Source: JBFLXB01 sp964570625 (lineage in GTDB: Bacteria; Nitrospirota; Nitrospiria; 2-01-FULL-66-17). Taken from it: a DNA stretch of 64,000 nucleotides. Location of the stretch: NCBI GenBank assembly GCA_964570625.1, contig CAZMYW010000004.1, positions 71,824 to 135,823 on the forward strand. The letters run 5' to 3'. This document shows, in pieces, positions 59,912 through 64,000 of the stretch. The notes beneath the pieces were generated by a model. The model made no database searches, was not told the origin of the DNA, and saw only the letters and a list, made by a program, of their open reading frames with translations. A program made the translations under genes and the position numbers. How positions within the stretch are numbered: position 1 is the first letter of the stretch; each line of letters opens with the position of its first letter.

Positions 59912-60271
59912 ATGGGATCGTTCGTCTCGATCGCGTGCACCGCGCTGACCCTACTGGTTTGGAGTGGGGGTCTGAGTATCTGGACTGAGGGCGTTGTTTG
60001 GGCGGCCGACGGGACCGTCTCCATCGTGGCGCCCAGGCCGAACGAAGTGGTGGGAAACAACGTGACGGTGACCTGGTTGCAGGAGAAAGCGGGACGAGCG
60101 GATCACGTTCATGTGTTCGTCGATCGTGGTCAGATGAAACCCGTGAAGACCGGCACGTCAACGGTCATCAAAGGATTGTCGAAGGGGACACACGAGATCA
60201 CGGTCCAGGCGTACAGCAACGAGCACGAGCCGCTCGATGCCAAGGCGTCGGTCACCGTGAAGGTCGAGTAG
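59912..60271 (+). CDS. Small exported Ig-like protein
   Basis: 119 aa from ATG 59912. The signal ends near VVWAADG. The mature ~85 residues (VSIVAPRPNEVVGNNVTVTW, HVHVFVDRGQMKPVKTGTSTVIKGLSKGTHEITVQAY) look like one Ig-like/DUF4399-type beta sandwich, with a His pair (HVH) that could bind a metal. It sits between two cytochrome genes and is probably periplasmic. The family call is tentative. Confidence 0.68.
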   Translation: MGSFVSIACTALTLLVWSGGLSIWTEGVVWAADGTVSIVAPRPNEVVGNNVTVTWLQEKAGRADHVHVFVDRGQMKPVKTGTSTVIKGLSKGTHEITVQAYSNEHEPLDAKASVTVKVE

Positions 60272-60322
60272 GGTGTTGAGGTCAGGGGCTCACTTCATTC
60301 ATTGAAGAGGGAGGAACGGTCC

Positions 60323-60769
60323 ATGGGCAAGAGCACAGGTGTGGTGATCGCGGGAGTCATTGGAATCGCCTTCGCAGCCGGCGTGGCCACGGCGGCTGAG
60401 AAGGACATCAAAATGTCCCGCGTGCCGGCTGCCGAGGTGCAGAAGGCGAAGGACATGAAGAATCCGTTGAAGCCGACGCCGGATGTCCTCGCGAAAGGCA
60501 AGGCGATTTTCGAAGGCAAAGGGACGTGCTTTACCTGCCACGGCAACTCGGGGAAGGGAGACGGCCCCGCCGGAGGTGCGCTCGATCCAACCCCCCGGAA
60601 TTTCACCAATCCGGAGTTCAACAAGGTCCGGACGGCCGGCGAGATGTTTTGGGTCGTCAAGAACGGCAGCCCGGGCACTGGGATGATCTCGTATAACCCC
60701 GCCATGATCAGCGACGACGAAGCGTGGGAGGTCATCACCTACGCGCGATCGCTCGGTGGTGAGAAATAA
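60323..60769 (+). CDS. Monohaem class I cytochrome c
   Basis: 148 aa from ATG 60323, with AGAGGGAGGA upstream. Signal MGKSTGVVIAGVIGIAFAAGVATA. The mature part has KGKAIFEGKGTCFTCHGNSGKGDGPAGG (haem C-F-T-C-H), PRNFTNPEFNKVRTAGEMFWVVKNGSPGTGMISY and a C-terminal helix. It shares its layout with the upstream cytochrome (PTPRNF, GSPGTGM/GSAGTAM), so the two arose by duplication. A textbook terminator follows. Confidence 0.88.
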   Translation: MGKSTGVVIAGVIGIAFAAGVATAAEKDIKMSRVPAAEVQKAKDMKNPLKPTPDVLAKGKAIFEGKGTCFTCHGNSGKGDGPAGGALDPTPRNFTNPEFNKVRTAGEMFWVVKNGSPGTGMISYNPAMISDDEAWEVITYARSLGGEK

Positions 60770-60805
60770 CCTGTCACCCGCACTGTAGACTCGAATAGCA
60801 CGATC

Positions 60806-60837
60806 AGGGAGGCCCGTTTCCGGGCCTCCCTTTTTTT
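60806..60837 (+). terminator. Rho-independent terminator of the cytochrome operon
   Basis: An 11-bp perfect stem with a TTTC loop, followed by seven Ts (60831-60837). Confidence 0.93.
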
Positions 60838-61249
60838 GTCTACCCCTTGCCATTTTTCGTCGTAACCCCTCGAATTTCTAGGCCTGAACGGTCTTCCCAA
60901 CCGAATGTTTCAAGCCCCCGATTGGTCTCTACACAGGGGTAAACCGCGGCACCTATGGGAATTCGGGAGAGAATTTTCCACTTTTGGGCCGCCCAGCCAG
61001 GCCTAGAGGGACGGTCACGGCCGAAAAATACTCAAAAACGCACCAACTATGTGTTCTCTTACCCAGCGCTTCGTCATTCACGCGCTGGCATAAACATTGC
61101 GATCTTAAAAGGGCCTTCTATTCACCAAATGCCAGTAACACAGGCGTTGGCGATAGCGGCGACTGTTCTCAGCACGTACAGCTTCCACGAACGGTGACGA
61201 CATAAACGCGACGGCTGCCGGAGCAGGGTGGATCCGGCCATGCGTTAAC
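60838..61249 (+). other. Intergenic region before the FN3 protein
   Basis: A 412-bp gap, less GC-rich than the surroundings. It includes a sigma-54 promoter (61086) and a ~138-nt transcribed leader. No gene is seen. A CACAGGGGTAAACC word near 60935 recalls GEMM riboswitches, but the rest of that fold is missing. Confidence 0.5.
61086..61101 (+). promoter_or_regulatory. Sigma-54 promoter of the FN3 protein gene
   Basis: TGGCATAAACATTGCG has GG at 61087-61088 and GC at 61099-61100 with 10 bp between. It matches the TGGCA-N7-TTGC consensus. The start site would be near 61112, 138 nt before GTG 61250. No GACA-N4-TGTC dyads are nearby, so another activator is probably used. Confidence 0.7.
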
Positions 61250-64000
61250 GTGCGACGGACGATACTCACAACGCTCTTCCCACTAGCCGCGATCATTGCC
61301 GTTCTCTTGGCGGTGCCGTCGCAGGCGTGGGGCGCCGTTATCCATTCGACCAACGGTGTGCAAACTGGCGTTGCCACGATCGCCGCAGGAAGTACGACGA
61401 CGACGGTGACAATGAGTGCCGTTGTTCCTTCCCAAAGTGTCCTCTGGTTTGAAGCCTCACACAATTCAAACATGCCCGATAACGGATCGGTGAGCGGGCA
61501 GCTGACGAACGCGACGACGCTGACGTTCCAACGCGTCGGAATCACCGGTACCATGACGATCCGCTGGCACGTGGCGTACTTCAGTTCCGGCGTCTCGGTG
61601 CAGCGCGGCTCGATATCCAAGATGGGTTTCGCGACCGTCAACGTCCCAATCACCGCGGTAACCCTCACGCAGTCATTTGTCCTGGTCAGCCAACGGAAGA
61701 GCGGGACCAGCTTTACCAACACGAGTTTTGTGCGGGCGCAGCTCACGAGTACGACCAATCTCGAACTGTCATCGCTCGGGGCGCCAGGTGGCGGCGAAAC
61801 GGCGATGGTCGAGTGGCAGGTTGTCCAGTTTCTCAACGGGGCCACTGTTCAGCGTGGGTTGACCCCTTTCACGACCGGGGCCACGACCGCCACTGCCGCG
61901 GTCAGCGCGGTCAATCTCACCTCCTCGTTCTTGATTTTCAATTACCGAAGCGCCACCGGAACCATCGCGAACATCGGCCAGAAGATGGTGCGCGGCCAGA
62001 TCACCTCGTCGACCCTATTAACCTTTGATCGTCTCCCCACGGGACAAACGATCGATGTCTCATGGTTCGTGGTGTCGTTCACCGATGGAACCGCGACGCA
62101 GAGGGGGACGGCAAATTTTGCGACGGCCGCGACGACCAGTAACGTCACGCTCAGCCCCGCGGTGGTGTTGAACCGATCCGTGGCGTTCGGGGGGAACATG
62201 AGCGAAACCGGAGCGGGCGGCGGCCGCACCGCCTTTACCGGGGACGACAATCCCGGGTACGCGTCCTTCCGGCACTCCCTGACCACTACCACGAATCTCG
62301 AACTGGTGCGAGGCGTCACTGGTGCGGCGGCCGACGTCGGATGGTTTGTGGTCCAGTTCGCGCCGTTGGCCGTGCCGACCATCCTGGCGGCCGGTGACAC
62401 GCCCGCCGACAACGGTGGGGCGATTAATCTGACCTGGACGCCGTCCGCCACGGTTGGCGTCACGGAGCAGCGGGTCTACCGATCGACGACAAGCGGTGGG
62501 CCATACTCGCTCGTCACCACATTCACAAACAACACGACCAACGCGTACACCAACACCGGACTCACCAACGGGGTCACGTATTTCTACGTGGTGCGGTCGT
62601 TCGACGGCGGTCAGGAATCTTTGGACAGCAACCAAGCTTCTGCGGCGCCGGCGGACAACCTGGCGCCGAACGCTCCGACGGGCGTGCTTGCTTCAGACAC
62701 GCCGGCGGACAGCGGCGGTGCGATCACGCTGATCTGGACACCATCCACATCAACCGATGTGACGTCGCAGCGGGTGTACCGGTCGACCACCTCGGGCGGG
62801 CCCTACACGCTGGTCACGAGTTTCTCGAACAACACCACGAATACGGCGATTGATACGGGTCTCACCAACTTCACTACGTACTACTACGTGGTCCGTGCGT
62901 TCGACGGGATCCAGGAGTCAACGAACAGCAATCAGGGGTCTGCCGCGCCGCTCGATAACATCCCTCCGGTGGCTCCGACTAGTTTGAGCGCAACAGAGGT
63001 GGCCGCAGACGACGGCGGCGCGATCGCGCTGACCTGGACGCCTTCCACATCGACCGACGTCACCGAGCAGCGCGTCTATCGGTCGACGACGAGCGGCGGG
63101 CCGTACACCTTGGTGACCAGTTTCTCTAACAATACGACGACTGCGTTCACCGACACCGGACTGACCAACGGGACGACCTACTACTACGTCATACGTGCCT
63201 TCGACGGGGTGAATGAGAGCGGGAACAGCAACCAATCCAATGCGGTGCCGATCGACAACCTTGCGCCGAACGCGCCGACCGCGTTGAGCGTGGTCGATAC
63301 GCCGAGCGATACCGGAGGGGCGATCAACCTGACGTGGACCGTGTCCACGTCTCCCGACGTGGCGGCCCAGCGCGTGTACCGATCGACCACGACGGGCGGA
63401 CCATACACGCTGGTGACAGGTATTGCGAACAACACGAGCACGACCTATACGGATTCGGGCCTGACCAACGGGACGACGTATTACTACGTGGTTCGGGCGT
63501 TCGACGCCACGCAAGAGTCGGCGAACAGCAACGAGGCCTCCGCGGCTCCCATCGACAACGCGCCTCCGGCACCCACCGCGTTGAGCGTTGCGGATGTTCC
63601 GGCGGATAACGGCGGGGCGCTGGCGCTGATCTGGACGCCTTCGGTCGCGGGTGGGGTAACGAGCCAACGGGTCTACCGATCGCAAACGAGCGGCGGGCCA
63701 TACGTGTTGATTACGAGCTTTGCCAATAACACGACCAGCGCGTATACGGATGTTGGCCTTAGCAACGGGACGACCTATTACTACGTAGTGCGCGCGTTCG
63801 ATGGGGTGGAATCGGCGAATAGCAACCAGGCATCGGCCGCGCCGGTCGATAACAGCGCGCCGGTGGCACCGACCGCGGTCAGCGCGACGGATGTGGCGGG
63901 GGATCAGGGCGGCGCGCTGGCGCTGAGCTGGACCCCGTCCACCTCGACCGACGTGACCGCGCAGCGGGTGTACCGGTCGCTGACCACGGGCGGCCCCTAC
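61250..64000 (+). CDS. Secreted fibronectin-type III repeat protein, partial
   Basis: The frame is open for 917 codons from GTG 61250 to the window edge. A signal peptide (LTTLFPLAAIIAVLLAVPSQAWG) starts it. Residues ~30-370 hold about four related beta-rich units that end in W-x-V-x-x-F-x-x-G-x-x-x-Q-R-G. From ~375 on there are five complete and one partial FN3 domains of 99-100 residues, each with QRVYRSTTSGGPY, GLTNGTTYYYVVRAFD and SNQ-S/A-AP linkers. It is a large surface or matrix adhesin-like protein. There are no cysteines or catalytic motifs in the visible part. Confidence 0.85.
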   Translation, partial: MRRTILTTLFPLAAIIAVLLAVPSQAWGAVIHSTNGVQTGVATIAAGSTTTTVTMSAVVPSQSVLWFEASHNSNMPDNGSVSGQLTNATTLTFQRVGITGTMTIRWHVAYFSSGVSVQRGSISKMGFATVNVPITAVTLTQSFVLVSQRKSGTSFTNTSFVRAQLTSTTNLELSSLGAPGGGETAMVEWQVVQFLNGATVQRGLTPFTTGATTATAAVSAVNLTSSFLIFNYRSATGTIANIGQKMVRGQITSSTLLTFDRLPTGQTIDVSWFVVSFTDGTATQRGTANFATAATTSNVTLSPAVVLNRSVAFGGNMSETGAGGGRTAFTGDDNPGYASFRHSLTTTTNLELVRGVTGAAADVGWFVVQFAPLAVPTILAAGDTPADNGGAINLTWTPSATVGVTEQRVYRSTTSGGPYSLVTTFTNNTTNAYTNTGLTNGVTYFYVVRSFDGGQESLDSNQASAAPADNLAPNAPTGVLASDTPADSGGAITLIWTPSTSTDVTSQRVYRSTTSGGPYTLVTSFSNNTTNTAIDTGLTNFTTYYYVVRAFDGIQESTNSNQGSAAPLDNIPPVAPTSLSATEVAADDGGAIALTWTPSTSTDVTEQRVYRSTTSGGPYTLVTSFSNNTTTAFTDTGLTNGTTYYYVIRAFDGVNESGNSNQSNAVPIDNLAPNAPTALSVVDTPSDTGGAINLTWTVSTSPDVAAQRVYRSTTTGGPYTLVTGIANNTSTTYTDSGLTNGTTYYYVVRAFDATQESANSNEASAAPIDNAPPAPTALSVADVPADNGGALALIWTPSVAGGVTSQRVYRSQTSGGPYVLITSFANNTTSAYTDVGLSNGTTYYYVVRAFDGVESANSNQASAAPVDNSAPVAPTAVSATDVAGDQGGALALSWTPSTSTDVTAQRVYRSLTTGGPY
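62374..64000 (+). repeat. In-frame ~300-bp tandem repeats encoding FN3 domains
   Basis: The words coding GGPY fall at near-equal intervals of 300, 300, 300, 297 and 297 bp (for example 62501, 62801, 63101, 63401, 63698 and 63995). DNA identity between units is high, so the array is probably young or being homogenised. The array continues past the window end. Confidence 0.92.

Noticed and set aside
60935..61045. c-di-GMP (GEMM) riboswitch before the FN3 gene
   Set aside because: Only a CACAGGGGTAAACC-like word is present; the tetraloop and the GGGACGCAAAGCC part are not found in the right place.
1..64000. CRISPR array, tRNA or rRNA genes, prophage or IS transposase
   Set aside because: No regularly spaced short repeats apart from coding FN3 repeats, no cloverleaf or rRNA text, and no transposase or phage structural motif was recognised on either strand.

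Overview
This is a high-GC (about 60-65% by eye) chromosomal window from a Gram-negative bacterium. It carries lnt, rlpA, two porin-type barrels, a TolC/RND efflux system and lipoprotein-type signals. The mix of housekeeping genes, a NirA-like nitrite reductase, two Amt/GlnK pairs, small c-type cytochromes and a copper RND operon would suit a deep-branching lineage such as Nitrospirota or a relative (NC10, for example). No 16S or other marker settles this, so the placement is tentative.

Layout. 1-3.65 kb (minus strand): lysS start, prfB with its programmed frameshift, lnt and a DUF3105 gene. 3.8-6.8 kb: peroxiredoxin, thioredoxin-like protein, a palindromic repeat, glycosyltransferase and D-Ala-D-Ala carboxypeptidase. 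7.0-8.7 kb: amt1-glnK1. 8.7-9.96 kb: two genes that both lost their 5' ends at one junction (TetR and a di-haem cytochrome). 10.2-16.2 kb: cheA-mcp-cheW-cheR-cheB. 16.2-28.6 kb: a nitrogen-acquisition island with porin, nrtABD, a small gene, a molybdopterin-domain protein, a NirB/NirA hybrid nitrite reductase, a Fis-type HTH-only protein, a second barrel interrupted by TAG, and amt2-glnK2. 28.8-31.5 kb: a receptor-like protein without a signalling domain, a small protein and a metallopeptidase. 31.5-38.3 kb: a CusCBA-type efflux operon. 38.3-42.3 kb (minus): a GSP-repeat protein, a cassette-like HNH gene, an unknown gene and a membrane-tethered iron-ADH fusion. 42.7-49.9 kb: DUF485-actP, a PP-loop ATPase, a dicarboxylate symporter, purC, rlpA and a zinc-ribbon/CarD-like protein. 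50.2-55.6 kb: fadE, an SDR, a TVP38 protein and a flavin disulfide reductase. 55.7-59.2 kb: gnd-zwf-glk. 59.4-60.8 kb: two monohaem cytochromes flanking an Ig-like protein. 61.25 kb to the end: a secreted fibronectin-III repeat protein that runs off the window.

The main observation is regulatory. Four sigma-54 (-24/-12) promoters in the nitrogen island each have two upstream copies of a dyad that fits GAC(A/C)-N4-TGTC, with 0-2 mismatches. They lie before porin-nrtABD, the 88-aa gene, the molybdopterin-domain/nitrite reductase operon, and the second barrel-amt2-glnK2. A ninth perfect copy sits just upstream of amt1. This looks like a coherent enhancer-controlled nitrogen regulon. The island also encodes a Fis-type DNA-binding domain with no AAA+ partner, and its last codons form one of the enhancer pairs. 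A fifth sigma-54-type promoter, without these dyads, precedes the fibronectin-III protein.

The genes make a consistent route: outer-membrane barrel, NrtABD uptake of nitrate/nitrite, reduction of nitrite to ammonium by the hybrid enzyme, ammonium entry by Amt2, and feedback by GlnK2. No assimilatory nitrate reductase is visible in the window.
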